A stretch of DNA of 55,278 nucleotides from Bartonella taylorii 8TBB (GCF_902825155.1 NZ_CADEAG010000010.1:1-55278); one strand, 5' to 3'. Numbered from the stretch's first letter, positions 1-9,547 are shown. Notes: a model not told the origin generated them from the letters alone. Made by a program: numbers and translations.

Positions 1-302
1 CAATCGCTGCGTATATGGTAAATCTTAATTCAAATACAAGGACAAAACCAACCATCGCAAGCAGAAACTGCCCTCGTTACTCCTCGCTATATAGACCTCT
101 TTCCCATAAAGAGTCAATATCATTTTTGCCTATTTTTAAAAAATAAATACCACCGTTATAACGTGTATATACCAAAAAATGCAGCAAAATATTTGAAAAA
201 TATAAAAACTTCATTACTAAAGAGAACACATATTCTATATTCACCATTGCACAAATATCTCACACACTTTATGCTCTTCCGTGGAGCAAAAGGAAGGTGT
301 CA
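1..302. other. Left-edge intergenic region
   Basis: No gene is resolved in the first 302 bases. A hydrophobic reading frame runs off the left edge on the minus strand from an ATG at about 55, but only 18 codons are visible and no convincing ribosome binding site precedes it, so it is not called. A 10-base perfect palindrome, CGTTATAACG, lies at 154-163, upstream of the Zur-like gene. The rest is AT-rich. Confidence 0.4.
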
Positions 303-701
303 ATGTCATCTAAACTTACGCGTAACCAAACATTGGTTCTGAACACTTTAAAGAATGCACAAGGACCTCTAAGTGCCTATGCGATTCTTGATCATTTACG
401 CGAAGAAGGATTTCGTGCACCTCTCCAAGTTTATCGTGCATTAGAAAAACTTGTCCAATTAAAATGTATTCATCGTCTTGAAAGTGTGAATGCTTTTATG
501 GTCTGTCTACATCCTGAAAATTGTCAACACGAACTCACAACTTTCATCATTTGCAAAAACTGTGGCAAAGTAAACGAAATACAAGATAGAACGATTGTAT
601 CCAGCCTTAAACAAATGGTTCAAGCGGTTGACTTTCAAGCACACAGAAGCACCCTAGAAATACGAGGCATTTGTAAAAAATGCGTATGCGCAACAGGCTA
701 A
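303..701 (+). CDS. zur: Fur-family transcriptional regulator, Zur-like zinc uptake repressor
   Basis: A 132-residue Fur-superfamily repressor, most similar to rhizobial and Brucella Zur as I recall them. The N-terminal half is a winged helix, with LSAYAILDHLREEGFRAP followed by the YRALEKL recognition region. The C-terminal half carries the metal sites: a CLHPENCQHE segment, a CKNC pair and a final CKKC pair. A GTG at 297 is in frame, but the ATG at 303 is preferred because AAAGGAAGG (289-297) sits five bases before it. The protein would repress zinc import genes when zinc is replete; no znu genes are in the window. The subfamily (Zur rather than Fur or Mur) rests on recognition of sequence, so it is probable, not proven. 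Confidence 0.8.
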   Translation: MSSKLTRNQTLVLNTLKNAQGPLSAYAILDHLREEGFRAPLQVYRALEKLVQLKCIHRLESVNAFMVCLHPENCQHELTTFIICKNCGKVNEIQDRTIVSSLKQMVQAVDFQAHRSTLEIRGICKKCVCATG

Positions 702-854
702 TATTCCTACACTTGCAAGTTTATATGTTTAGCATTATGTAGTATTATTTGCTCATTGCATAAAAAATTCTTACTCCCCTGCTGCATATATCGCTTTCTT
801 GTTCTTGTGTAGCGATGAGGTCATTTTATTCATTGAATTGAAAGTATAGAATCC

Positions 855-1952
855 ATGTCCAGATCTGAAGCAAAGATTTCAACAAATAAGTCCTTTAATA
901 AGATAAAAAAAAAGAAAGTCATTAATGCTCTTCTTATCGTCTTTGCACTTTTTGTACTTTGGTTTAGTTATAAGTGGATAACACAATGGCGTTATATGCT
1001 CACAACAGATGACGCTTATGTGCAAGGAGACATAACCGCCATTGCGCCTAAATTAAGTGGGTATATCAAAGAGATTTTTATTAAAGCCAACCAAACAGTA
1101 AAAAAAGACGATGTCTTATTTCACTTAGATAATGGCGATTATCAAATAGCCTTGAAACAGACAGAAGCCCGTCTCAACACACAACAAAAAACTCTTCTCC
1201 GTATTGATGCGCAAATTACAGCTGCTCACAGTGCTTTAGATGATTCGCAAGCACAAAAAGCTGCTGCTTCAGCCATAGCAACCCATGCACAACTAACTTT
1301 AAAACGCACCACAGAACTTAAAGCGAGTCGTTATGCCCCTCAATCCGATGTTGATGATGCCAAATCAGCTTATGAACAAGCCATTGCGAATGTTCACCGT
1401 GCAGATGCACAAATAGCTGCGGCACGTGCGAATATCCAAGTTCTACAAGCGCAACGCAGTGAAACGGAAAGCCAAACAAAGAGCTTAGAACTCACGCGTG
1501 AAAAAGCACAACGTGATCTTGATTCAACCATTATCCGAGCTCCGTTTGATGGCGTTATTGGAAATTTAACCGCAAAAGCGGGGGATTTTGTTATGAATGG
1601 CCAACGTCTTGCGGCATTAGTTCCCATACATGCACTTTATATTGAAGCGAACTATAAAGAAACACAGTTACAAAATATTCATGCTGGACAAACTGCTTAT
1701 ATTGCTGTTGACGCCTTCAAAAAAGACGCGTTTACAGGTACAGTGCTTTCTATTGCCCCTGCAACAGGATCTGTTTTTTCTCTCTTGCCCCCACAAAATG
1801 CCACTGGCAATTTCACCAAGATTGTCCAACGCATTCCTGTACGTATCTCTATTCCAGAAAAAATATTAAAAACCGGACGTATTCGAGCAGGAATGAGTGT
1901 TTCAGTAGAGATTGACACTCGTACAAAGCCGCAGGATAAAAATCTCCTATAA
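855..1952 (+). CDS. emrA: HlyD/EmrA-family efflux membrane fusion protein
   Basis: A 365-residue periplasmic adaptor of a tripartite drug efflux pump. A basic cytoplasmic N-terminus is followed by one membrane anchor (about residues 23-42). The first half of the barrel-sandwich hybrid domain contains TDDAYVQGDITAIAPKLSGY, a segment typical of EmrA/HlyD proteins. A long alanine/glutamine-rich coiled coil covers about residues 95-215, then the second lipoyl half (IIRAPFDGVIGNL) and a beta-barrel domain. The stop is 21 bases before the EmrB-type permease gene, so the two form an operon. The partner outer membrane channel is not encoded here. The substrate cannot be read from sequence. Confidence 0.9.
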   Translation: MSRSEAKISTNKSFNKIKKKKVINALLIVFALFVLWFSYKWITQWRYMLTTDDAYVQGDITAIAPKLSGYIKEIFIKANQTVKKDDVLFHLDNGDYQIALKQTEARLNTQQKTLLRIDAQITAAHSALDDSQAQKAAASAIATHAQLTLKRTTELKASRYAPQSDVDDAKSAYEQAIANVHRADAQIAAARANIQVLQAQRSETESQTKSLELTREKAQRDLDSTIIRAPFDGVIGNLTAKAGDFVMNGQRLAALVPIHALYIEANYKETQLQNIHAGQTAYIAVDAFKKDAFTGTVLSIAPATGSVFSLLPPQNATGNFTKIVQRIPVRISIPEKILKTGRIRAGMSVSVEIDTRTKPQDKNLL

Positions 1953-1973
1953 CAAAAAGCAAATGACCTTACT

Positions 1974-3545
1974 ATGACATCTCCCATACCAGAATCTACA
2001 CATTCTCAAGAGCGTACAGAAATCCGTAAAATCGTAGTTTTCATTGCTATGGCCTTTGGCATGTTCATGGCTATTTTGGATATCCAAATCGTTTCTTCCT
2101 CTTTAGCGGAAATTCAGGCTGGTCTTTCAGCAAGCTCTGAAGAGATTTCATGGGTTCAAACTTCCTATCTCATCGCTGAAGTCATCATGTTGCCCCTTTC
2201 TGGCTTCTTAGGAAGATTGCTCTCAACACGCGTTTTCTTTAGCATATCAGCTGTAGGGTTTACGATTACCTCTGTCCTTTGTGCAACAGCAACATCTATT
2301 GAAGAGATGATTGTGTACCGAGCACTCCAAGGTTTTATTGGAGGAGGAATTATCCCCAGCGTTTTTGTCGCCTCTTACATACTTTTTCCTCCTTCCAAAC
2401 GCCCAATTGTTACGCCTATCGTAGGACTGGTAGCAACGTTAGCGCCCACTATTGGTCCAACAGTGGGAGGCTATCTTTGTCATATCTTATCATGGCACTG
2501 GCTCTTTCTCATCAATGTACCCTGCGGGATTATTATCTCAATTCTCGCTTGGAAATTGATTGATTTTGATAAAGCTAATCCCTCTTTAATGGCTAAATTT
2601 GACTGGCTAGGCCTCATTTCTATGGCTGTTTTTCTGGGGACTTTGGAGTATATTCTAGAAGAAGGTGCGCGTCATGATTGGTTAAATGACGATCTCATTC
2701 TAACTTTGTTCGTTATCATGATCTTTTCTGCAAGCTTATTCTTCTGGCGCGCTTTTACTGCTAAAGAACCCATCGTTGATCTCTCAGCTTTTTCTAATTT
2801 CAATTTTTCAACCGCAGCAGTTTTTTCTTTTATGCTTGGAATCGGTCTTTATGGACTCACATATCTTTATCCTGTCTATTTGAGCCAAATCCGTCATTAT
2901 GATGCACTCATGATTGGAGAAACATTGTTTCTTTCAGGATTCGTCATGCTATTAACTGCACCCCTTGCCGGATTTCTTTCAGCACGAATTGATGCACGTT
3001 TGATGATGGCGATAGGACTTTTTGGCTTTGCATTAGGAACTTGGATGGCTAGCTCTATCACAGACAACTGGGATTTTTGGGAGCTCTTTTGTCCTCAAGT
3101 TTTCCGTGGCGCTTCTATTATGTTATGCATGGTCCCTGTTAATGACATTGCACTCGGATCACTGCCAACAGACCGAATGCAAAATGCCTCTGGACTTTTT
3201 AATCTTACACGTAATCTTGGCGGTGCCGTGGGACTTGCTATTATCAGCACCCTTATAACAAAACGCACAGACCTGCATTATGAACGAATAGCCGAAACAG
3301 TCCAACACGGAAATAACCAAGCAACCGAAATGCTTTCAAGCCTTACTATGTACTTTAACTCCACAACTTTTGATCCGCATACTCTTGCTCTCTTCCAACT
3401 TTTTAATATGGCACGCGTCCAAGCAATGGTTATGGCTTTTAGCGATATTTTCCTTATAATAACCATTATCTTTGGCGTCTTGACATCCCTGACTGTTTTT
3501 CTCAAAAAAACACCACCTCTCACCGATGCTCCTGCAAACCACTGA
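1974..3545 (+). CDS. emrB: EmrB/QacA-type MFS drug:H+ antiporter (DHA2 family)
   Basis: A 523-residue inner membrane transporter with the length and hydrophobic pattern of the 14-helix DHA2 branch of the major facilitator superfamily. Visible family motifs are LDIQIVSSSLAEI in helix 1 (the D1 motif), GFLGRLLSTR in the first cytoplasmic loop (motif A) and APTIGPTVGGYL in helix 5 (motif C, the antiporter signature). It would exchange protons for hydrophobic compounds and pass them to the preceding EmrA-type adaptor. Co-transcription with that gene is expected from the 21-base gap. Confidence 0.9.
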   Translation: MTSPIPESTHSQERTEIRKIVVFIAMAFGMFMAILDIQIVSSSLAEIQAGLSASSEEISWVQTSYLIAEVIMLPLSGFLGRLLSTRVFFSISAVGFTITSVLCATATSIEEMIVYRALQGFIGGGIIPSVFVASYILFPPSKRPIVTPIVGLVATLAPTIGPTVGGYLCHILSWHWLFLINVPCGIIISILAWKLIDFDKANPSLMAKFDWLGLISMAVFLGTLEYILEEGARHDWLNDDLILTLFVIMIFSASLFFWRAFTAKEPIVDLSAFSNFNFSTAAVFSFMLGIGLYGLTYLYPVYLSQIRHYDALMIGETLFLSGFVMLLTAPLAGFLSARIDARLMMAIGLFGFALGTWMASSITDNWDFWELFCPQVFRGASIMLCMVPVNDIALGSLPTDRMQNASGLFNLTRNLGGAVGLAIISTLITKRTDLHYERIAETVQHGNNQATEMLSSLTMYFNSTTFDPHTLALFQLFNMARVQAMVMAFSDIFLIITIIFGVLTSLTVFLKKTPPLTDAPANH

Positions 3546-3911
3546 GCTTAACTGTATGAAAGTCGAAGAGTATTTTTCTTTTCAAACGTTCCGTATCCCC
3601 TAAACATGTTAGAACAAAACTTTACATTGAATCATTGTCTCTAAACGCAATCTTGCAAAATGCAAAACTTGCTATACTTCCGATAATACCCATCATAAAT
3701 TTTATCAAAATCGTTTTAAAATTAAGAAAGTTATTGGTACTCTCAGTGGATAACAAAAATTATTACAGAAAATAAATTCAAGATAAAAGAGAAACCATAC
3801 TACGATATAAATCTATTCTAAAACCTTATATCATATAAAAACACCTGACCACAAACAAAGATGATGTGTAAAGCCTTCAATTTTTGAAAAAAGAACGAAG
3901 AGAAGAGAGCT
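3546..3911. other. Intergenic region with no recognised gene
   Basis: About 366 AT-rich bases between the convergent emrB-type and acetyltransferase genes. I see no intact ORF, RNA gene or convincing terminator hairpin here. Confidence 0.5.
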
Positions 3912-4496
3912 TTAAGCCACTTTATGACACTGAAAACGGCTCAAACCTTCCCGCTCTCCGCTAGGGGCCAAAACACCATGACATTCGGAAAGATACTTTG
4001 GTATCAATTCCAACGCTTGAAAACGATGTTTTTCATAAGGACCGGGCATCGCCAAATTTTCTGTTAAGCTGTTTGAAAAACCAAAACGCTGATAAAACTC
4101 AGTATCACCGACAAGTAAGATAGCGCCGTAACCCTGTTTTTTCGCCGTTTCAATTGCATGCTGCATAAGAAACGATCCTATTCCCACACCGGAACACTTC
4201 GCTGAAACAGCCAGAGGCCCCAAAAGCAAAGCCTGCTGTGTTCCATTTTTCCCTTTGTTAAATCGAACATGCCAAAGACGTACACTGCCCACAAGCTCTC
4301 CAAGCGCATTTTTGACAACAAAAGAGAGTCCACACGCAGCCAACTGTCCACGACGCAAAGTTTCTGAAGACTTACGCTTACGCCCCTTCCCTAGAGCTAA
4401 ATCAAGTAAGCGTTCGCGATGTGGTTTATCAATGTTTTGTTCACCTGAAAGTGTAAAAAATGCGCCATCTTTGGTTTGAAAATGTATCATATTCAT
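3912..4496 (-). CDS. GNAT-family N-acetyltransferase
   Basis: About 194 residues. The acetyl-CoA binding motif A is clear: CSGVGIGSFLMQHAIETAKK follows a beta-strand with LLGPLAVSAK, and the later GDTEFYQRFGF is the typical GNAT motif B region. The frame extends upstream to a GTG at 4514, but the ATG at 4496 (protein starting MNMIHFQTKDG) is a reasonable start; neither has a strong ribosome binding site. It lies 24-42 bases downstream of the decarboxylase gene on the same strand, so the two are probably co-transcribed. That would fit acetylation of a polyamine or amino acid, but the substrate is not established by sequence. Confidence 0.85.
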   Translation of the reverse strand: MNMIHFQTKDGAFFTLSGEQNIDKPHRERLLDLALGKGRKRKSSETLRRGQLAACGLSFVVKNALGELVGSVRLWHVRFNKGKNGTQQALLLGPLAVSAKCSGVGIGSFLMQHAIETAKKQGYGAILLVGDTEFYQRFGFSNSLTENLAMPGPYEKHRFQALELIPKYLSECHGVLAPSGEREGLSRFQCHKVA

Positions 4497-4538
4497 CTTT
4501 ATCACACGCCCCACTCTATCTTCATCATAAAGAAAAAT

Positions 4539-5672
4539 TCAAATCACGTAGGAGCGCAAAGGCTCAAAACCATTAAAGGCAACAGATGCATAAGTTGCCG
4601 TGTAAGCACCAGTACCATGGATCAACAACTCATCCCCTATCGTAAGAGACAAAGGTAACATATAAGGTGTTTTTTCATAAAGAACATCTGCTGAATCGCA
4701 TGTTGGACCCGCTAAAATACAAGGCTCCATTGCCTTATCACCATGAGGTGTTTCAATAGGATAGCGAATTGCTTCATCCATAGTTTCAGCAAGACCATTA
4801 AATTTTCCAACATCAAGATAAACCCATCGGACATTATCATTGTCTGCTTTTTTAGATATCAGAACAACTTCTGTACGAATAACGCCAGCATTACCGACCA
4901 TCCCACGCCCAGGTTCGATAATGGTCTCAGGAATACGATTGCCAAAATATTTCTTTAATGAATCAAAAACAGCCGTACCATAAGCTTGTTCTGTAGGAAC
5001 ATCTTTCAAATAACGCGTTGGAAAACCACCCCCCATATTAACCAACTTCAATGAAATTCCCTCTTGCTCCAAATACCTAAAAACTGTAGCCGCGTCCGAT
5101 AAAGCACGATCCCATGCGCTAAGATCTGTCTGCTGAGACCCTACATGAAAAGAAACGCCATACGCTTGCAAGCCTAATTGATGTGCCCGACGTAAAACAT
5201 CAACCGCCATAGCAGGAACACAGCCAAATTTGCGTGACAATGGCCACTCTGCACCTTTTCCATCGGTAAGAACGCGGCAAAAAACACGAGCTCCTGGAGC
5301 AGCACGCGCAATTTTTTCTACTTCTTCAACACAATCAACCGCATAAAGTGAAATACCCAATGCGTATGCATGCGCAATATCACGCTCTTTTTTAATAGTA
5401 TTCCCAAAAGAAATACGATCACACGTCGCCCCCGCTTTTAAAGCCATTTCAATTTCTGCAACAGAAGCCGCATCAAAAGACGAGCCTAAAGAAGCAAGCA
5501 AACTTAAAATCTCAGAAGCTGGATTTGCCTTTATCGCGTAGAAAATACGAGACTGTGGAAGAGCTTTTTCAAAATTTAAATAATTTTCACGGACAACATC
5601 AAGGTCAACAACCAAGCATGGACCATCAAAACAATGTGTTGCAAGAAAATCGCGAATACGTTGCGTCGCCAT
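4539..5672 (-). CDS. odc: Ornithine/lysine decarboxylase, PLP-dependent fold type III
   Basis: A 377-residue alanine-racemase-fold decarboxylase (eukaryotic ODC-like class) making putrescine, and perhaps cadaverine. The PLP lysine is K48 in FYAIKANP, H176 lies in SFHVGSQQ, the glycine-rich phosphate-binding loop is NMGGGFP near 212, EPGRG is at 253-257, and the catalytic Cys-Asp pair C325-D326 is in GPTCDSADVLYE. The start is supported by AGGAGA at 5682-5687. The gene lies behind a long structured leader (about 5860-6100) that I identify as the alphaproteobacterial speF motif, with an intrinsic-terminator-like hairpin at 5814-5840. Transcription attenuation is therefore the likely control. 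Confidence 0.92.
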   Translation of the reverse strand: MATQRIRDFLATHCFDGPCLVVDLDVVRENYLNFEKALPQSRIFYAIKANPASEILSLLASLGSSFDAASVAEIEMALKAGATCDRISFGNTIKKERDIAHAYALGISLYAVDCVEEVEKIARAAPGARVFCRVLTDGKGAEWPLSRKFGCVPAMAVDVLRRAHQLGLQAYGVSFHVGSQQTDLSAWDRALSDAATVFRYLEQEGISLKLVNMGGGFPTRYLKDVPTEQAYGTAVFDSLKKYFGNRIPETIIEPGRGMVGNAGVIRTEVVLISKKADNDNVRWVYLDVGKFNGLAETMDEAIRYPIETPHGDKAMEPCILAGPTCDSADVLYEKTPYMLPLSLTIGDELLIHGTGAYTATYASVAFNGFEPLRSYVI

Positions 5673-5813
5673 CTATCAATTCTCCTAGGGAAAAAAATCC
5701 CTACCCTACGCCTAGACAGCATAGAGCCGCCAACAGCCAAAGTACAAAATACACACAATGACTATCCCCATTCTGATTACTGAAATAACCAGAAATTAGC
5801 ATTGCATACAGCG

Positions 5814-5840
5814 AAAAAACAGCGCGCAAACCGCGTTGCT
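5814..5840 (-). terminator. Terminator-like attenuator hairpin between speF leader and decarboxylase
   Basis: On the minus strand a GC-rich hairpin (CGCG, loop GTTTG, CGCG, extended by GCA/TGT across one mismatch) is followed directly by six T residues. It lies downstream of the leader and 142 bases before the start codon, where a leader-controlled terminator would be placed. Confidence 0.6.
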
Positions 5841-5859
5841 TTACTTTATCTGCCTTTTT

Positions 5860-6100
5860 GATTGGAGTTGAGAAACCACTTCCGCACTGAAGGCAATGAG
5901 GTGTGCCTCTATAGTTATCCCAGCATTTGGACAGCTGGAAGACACCAGAAAGGCCCGCACCGTCGTTGCTTCAAGATGTCCTCACTCTTTCGGTTGGCCG
6001 TAAGAGTGACTGGAGCGGTTAGTTCCAGGTACCGTACCGGTTAATCTCACCATTTGAGAACCAGCGGACACCCACAGGCACGTGCGACTTTGGGCAAGAC
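5860..6100 (-). promoter_or_regulatory. speF-type leader RNA (alphaproteobacterial ornithine decarboxylase leader)
   Basis: This non-coding stretch is GC-rich compared with its surroundings and has several strong pairings on the minus strand, such as CTCTT/AAGAG around an ACGGCCAACCG-type loop and CCAGC/GCTGG further 3'. Position and sequence match what I remember of the speF motif, a leader predicted upstream of ornithine decarboxylase genes in alphaproteobacteria. A 23-codon ORF (ATG at 6051-6053, stop at 5982-5984) lies inside it. The exact ends are approximate. A covariance-model search would settle the assignment. Confidence 0.75.
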
Positions 6101-6640
6101 TCCATATAAAACGAATTCTTATTCATTTCAATCATTTTTTTTATTTTAAACATTTTTTAATTTTTAACGATAAGATGATGTAAAAAAGCAACAATGCCCT
6201 CATGCAAATAAGTCACCTTATCCGCTTTAACGGGGTGTAACCTTCACGAAATCCCCACACCATTATGTTACTAATTCACAATCTTGCTTTAAAAGAATCT
6301 CTTTACTTGAGCGCCCTTGTTTCCCCCAATACCACCTAGAAAGTATAACGCAAGATCTATGAAATATGACAATCTTTACGTTATGAAATTAATAGCACAT
6401 TAATCGTATGTTTCAGTCTATTTTAAAACAGCTTTTCAAATCACACGTTCGCCTTGAGGCTATCTCCCTCATTGGACTACCATAGCACTGTTTTTACTGT
6501 TTCAGAATTAAAAGTATTTGAAATAACTGAGTATTATAACATCAAGAATATCGGCTCAAAACGCATAGTGCTAATATATTTATAAATAAATTGCTTAATT
6601 TTTTACACAAAACAAAAAACCAAGCAAAAATCAGCTTTAT
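6101..6640. other. Intergenic region, AT-rich
   Basis: No ORF with coding character is seen between the speF-type leader and the region behind trhO. It should hold the promoter for the leader. Competing short complementarities (GGTGT/ACACC and GGGG/CCCC around 6228-6262) could form a small hairpin, but I cannot assign a function. Confidence 0.4.
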
Positions 6641-6723
6641 AAAATACTTTCCCACCGCCTCCGAAAACTTTTCTCTCTTAACAAGAAAAAAACTAAAGTT
6701 TTAAGCCCTAAAATACAATGCCT

Positions 6724-7653
6724 TTAAGACTCTTGATGAGAATCAATCGCACGCAATTTTGTTAATTGAAACTGCTTATGACGTTCGCGAAAACGCTGCC
6801 TATCAGCGTCACTTTTCGTATTATAACAAGCATCACACGAAACACCCTCCTCATAATGAACCGATAATTTGCTTTCAGCATTAAGAGGAGAACGACATGC
6901 ATGACATAATTCGCGCCCGCATTCCTCAAGACCATGTTTAACAGAAACACGCTCATCAAAAACAAAACACTCGCCCCACCACAAACTTTTTTCCTTTGGA
7001 ATTTTTTCCAAATATTTCAGAATCCCACCTTTTAAATGGTAAACCTGATCATAACCAAGATCACGCACATAAGCTGTTGATTTTTCGCAACGAATCCCAC
7101 CTGTACAGAACATGGCAATTTTCTTTTTCTTCTTTAAATCAGCTTCGTGCTTGAGCACCCACTCAGGAAATTCCCGAAATGTCTTAATACGCGGATCAAT
7201 CGCTCCTTGAAAACTTCCGAGCGCATATTCATAATCATTACGCGTATCAATGAGGATTGTCTCTTCATCTTGAATAAGGGCATTCCAATCTTCAGGATCG
7301 ACATAAGTACCAACAGCCTTTAACGGATTAACGCCTTCAACCCCCATTGTGACAATCTCTTTTTTCAACCGCACTTTCATGCGATGAAAAGGCATTTTTG
7401 ATGCCCATGAATATTTAATCTCCGGCGTTTGGAATGCGGGCTCAGCTATAATAAAACTGACCAACGCTTCAATCGCAGCACAAGATCCTGCAACAGTTCC
7501 ATTGATTCCTTCTTGTGCTAAAAGCAGTGTCCCTTTGATACCCTTTGCTTGACATAAATCTAGCAAAGGTTTCTGTAATTGACAATAATGCTTCAAATCA
7601 GCGAAGCAATAAAGTGCAGCAACTTTAAAATTCTTTTCCATAAGTCTCGCCAT
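6724..7653 (-). CDS. trhO: tRNA uridine(34) hydroxylase (rhodanese-domain, YceA/TrhO family)
   Basis: About 309 residues. The N-terminal acylphosphatase-like domain contains [13 protein letters not shown], the family signature. The central rhodanese domain has the active-site loop [12 protein letters not shown], and a C-terminal extension carries several Cys residues ([10 protein letters not shown] and CDACYNTK) likely to bind metal. TrhO installs 5-hydroxyuridine at the wobble position of some tRNAs. The frame can be extended to a TTG at 7677, but ATG 7653 or ATG 7641 gives the usual N-terminus near [13 protein letters not shown]. It appears monocistronic. Confidence 0.9.
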   Translation of the reverse strand: MARLMEKNFKVAALYCFADLKHYCQLQKPLLDLCQAKGIKGTLLLAQEGINGTVAGSCAAIEALVSFIIAEPAFQTPEIKYSWASKMPFHRMKVRLKKEIVTMGVEGVNPLKAVGTYVDPEDWNALIQDEETILIDTRNDYEYALGSFQGAIDPRIKTFREFPEWVLKHEADLKKKKKIAMFCTGGIRCEKSTAYVRDLGYDQVYHLKGGILKYLEKIPKEKSLWWGECFVFDERVSVKHGLEECGRELCHACRSPLNAESKLSVHYEEGVSCDACYNTKSDADRQRFRERHKQFQLTKLRAIDSHQES

Positions 7654-7752
7654 AACGCGCGTTTCATTCAATTTCAAGATCTATTCATCTACTCTTTAAC
7701 ATATTGTGCTTAATCACACTATACTAACAACACACTCCTAGAGAAAAAAACC

Positions 7753-8418
7753 ATGTGCCAAAAAATAAATCACCTTTTAACACTTCTCCAAGCACAAACT
7801 GTCATACCTGTTTTGCACATTGACGATCTTCAAATTGCTGTACCCTTAGCACGCGCTCTTGTTAAAGGTGGATTGAAAAGAATGGAGATCACATTGCGAA
7901 CATCCAATGCATACGATGCAATAAACGCAATTACACAAGAAGTGCCGCAAGCAATTGTTGGAGCAGGAACAATTCTCAACACTATACATTATGAACAAGC
8001 CGAACGCGCAGGAGCAAAATTTATCGTAAGCCCTGGATTATCAGACGAATTGATCGATTGTGCAAAAAACAGTGAAATCCCCCTTCTCCCCGGTGCAATA
8101 ACACCAAGTGAATTAATGCAAGCATGGAATAAAGGCTATTCATATTTTAAATTTTTCCCTGCTGAAGCGGGGGGAGGCATGGATTTTATCCAAGCCTTAG
8201 CAGCCCCTTTCTCTGAAATCAGATTTTGCCCAACAGGCGGCATTACACAAAAAAATGCAGCTCAATGGCTCCAACTTTCTAACGTCTTCTGCGTTGGCGG
8301 TTCTTGGATAGCTCCCAAACAGCTTATTACAGCAAATGATTGGGATGCAATCAGCGCATTAGCACATATAGCAGCACAGCTCCCCTCTTATCCGACAAAA
8401 GCACGTTCCACAACATAA
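7753..8418 (+). CDS. eda: KDPG/KHG aldolase (2-dehydro-3-deoxy-phosphogluconate aldolase)
   Basis: A 221-residue class I aldolase cleaving 2-keto-3-deoxy-6-phosphogluconate to pyruvate and glyceraldehyde 3-phosphate. The catalytic Glu is in RMEITLRT, the phosphate-binding GAGTIL follows, and the Schiff-base Lys is in YFKFFPAEAGGG. CPTGGI completes the barrel phosphate site. Length is normal for the family. Its 3' end overlaps the 3' end of the convergent ferredoxin reductase gene by 31 bases, with no room for separate terminators. Confidence 0.92.
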   Translation: MCQKINHLLTLLQAQTVIPVLHIDDLQIAVPLARALVKGGLKRMEITLRTSNAYDAINAITQEVPQAIVGAGTILNTIHYEQAERAGAKFIVSPGLSDELIDCAKNSEIPLLPGAITPSELMQAWNKGYSYFKFFPAEAGGGMDFIQALAAPFSEIRFCPTGGITQKNAAQWLQLSNVFCVGGSWIAPKQLITANDWDAISALAHIAAQLPSYPTKARSTT

Positions 8419-9218
8419 GTCGCTGGTGCATTATTTGCACCTTCAACAAGACCAAAGGATTCACACATCCTTGCACAATCTTTCAGCATTGCCATCGAAC
8501 CACAAATCATCACACGATCTTCATCAGGATGAATTCTTGGCAAACCTGTCGTTTCAAAAAAAGTGCCACTTTCCATAACCGTCGTAATGCGACCCATATG
8601 TTCGGAAGGTTCACGAGTGGTCATAGGATAAAATTTCAACTGTTGTATATATTCACTAATCAACGGATCTTGTTGTAAAGAAACAATAAGATCTTTTGCG
8701 TAAGCAAGCTCATCTCGCTCACGGGTTGTTTGAATAAGAACCACTTCTGAAAATTTTTCATAAGTTTCAGGATCACGAATAAGGCTTGCAAAGGGAGCAA
8801 CTCCCGTCCCTGTTGAAAGCAGATAAAGACGTTTTCCAGGAATAAGAGCATCAAGAACCAATGTTCCAGTAGATTTCTTACGCATGAGAACAGTATCACC
8901 AATTTTAATTTTTTGGAGATGTTCGGTTAATGGCCCTCCCGGAACTTTGATCGAAAAAAACTCAAGCTGTTCATCCCAAAATGGACTTGCTATCGAATAA
9001 GCACGATAAATTGGCTTTTCTGCGTTTGGCAAACCAATCATAACAAATTCACCGGAACGAAAACGAAAACTTTCTGGACGATTCAGACGAAATTTAAACA
9101 AACGGTCTGTATAATGATAAACTTCTTGGACGGTAAGCGCGAATACATTTTCAGGAATTGGAAAGTTTGATGCAACGTTGCTAATGTTCAACTGATCCTT
9201 TGTGGCAGACGTATTCAT
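8388..9218 (-). CDS. fpr: Ferredoxin--NADP(+) reductase
   Basis: A 276-residue flavoprotein exchanging electrons between NADPH and ferredoxin or flavodoxin. The FAD-binding motif is RAYSIASP, the NADP-binding glycine-rich loop is STGTGVAPFASL, a C-G-S-M motif (ICGSMAML) follows, and the C-terminus YVVERAFVG is of the bacterial Fpr type. The frame is open back to 9290, but ATG 9218 is chosen because AAGGAAGAG precedes it at the proper spacing and the protein then begins near the usual point. The gene diverges from alr, with a perfect inverted repeat in the space between. Confidence 0.92.
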   Translation of the reverse strand: MNTSATKDQLNISNVASNFPIPENVFALTVQEVYHYTDRLFKFRLNRPESFRFRSGEFVMIGLPNAEKPIYRAYSIASPFWDEQLEFFSIKVPGGPLTEHLQKIKIGDTVLMRKKSTGTLVLDALIPGKRLYLLSTGTGVAPFASLIRDPETYEKFSEVVLIQTTRERDELAYAKDLIVSLQQDPLISEYIQQLKFYPMTTREPSEHMGRITTVMESGTFFETTGLPRIHPDEDRVMICGSMAMLKDCARMCESFGLVEGANNAPATYVVERAFVG

Positions 9219-9547
9219 AAAACTCTTCCTTATCTCTTTCTTGAACATGGACTCAAGATTCCCAAAATGATATAATGCTTGTGCAATCATCTGCCAATAT
9301 TTCTCTTAAAACATAAACCTTTATTTAACAGACATTTAACCTCCTCTAGAAAACAACTTTCCTCATTGTATCTAGAGTAAAGCATTTTACCTCAAAAGAT
9401 TGCTTTCATGACACATAATCCAATATAAATTGTTAATAATGTTAACAATAACCGACCATACACACATCCTTTCCATATATCATAGAAACCTATATGAAAT
9501 CACCAAAGGGAACTTCGTGTCTCACTGACTCGAGAGAGGATTGTAAA
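9219..9547. other. Divergent fpr-alr intergenic region with an 8-bp inverted repeat
   Basis: This region holds both promoters. ATTGTTAA (9429-9436) and TTAACAAT (9442-9449) form a perfect 8-bp inverted repeat with a 5-base spacer, the layout of a dimeric regulator site. No ORF with coding character is present. Confidence 0.5.

Noticed and set aside
8340..8678. A plus-strand frame of 112 codons over the eda/fpr convergent ends
   Set aside because: It is antisense to fpr, which has clear FAD and NADP motifs, so it is a shadow frame.
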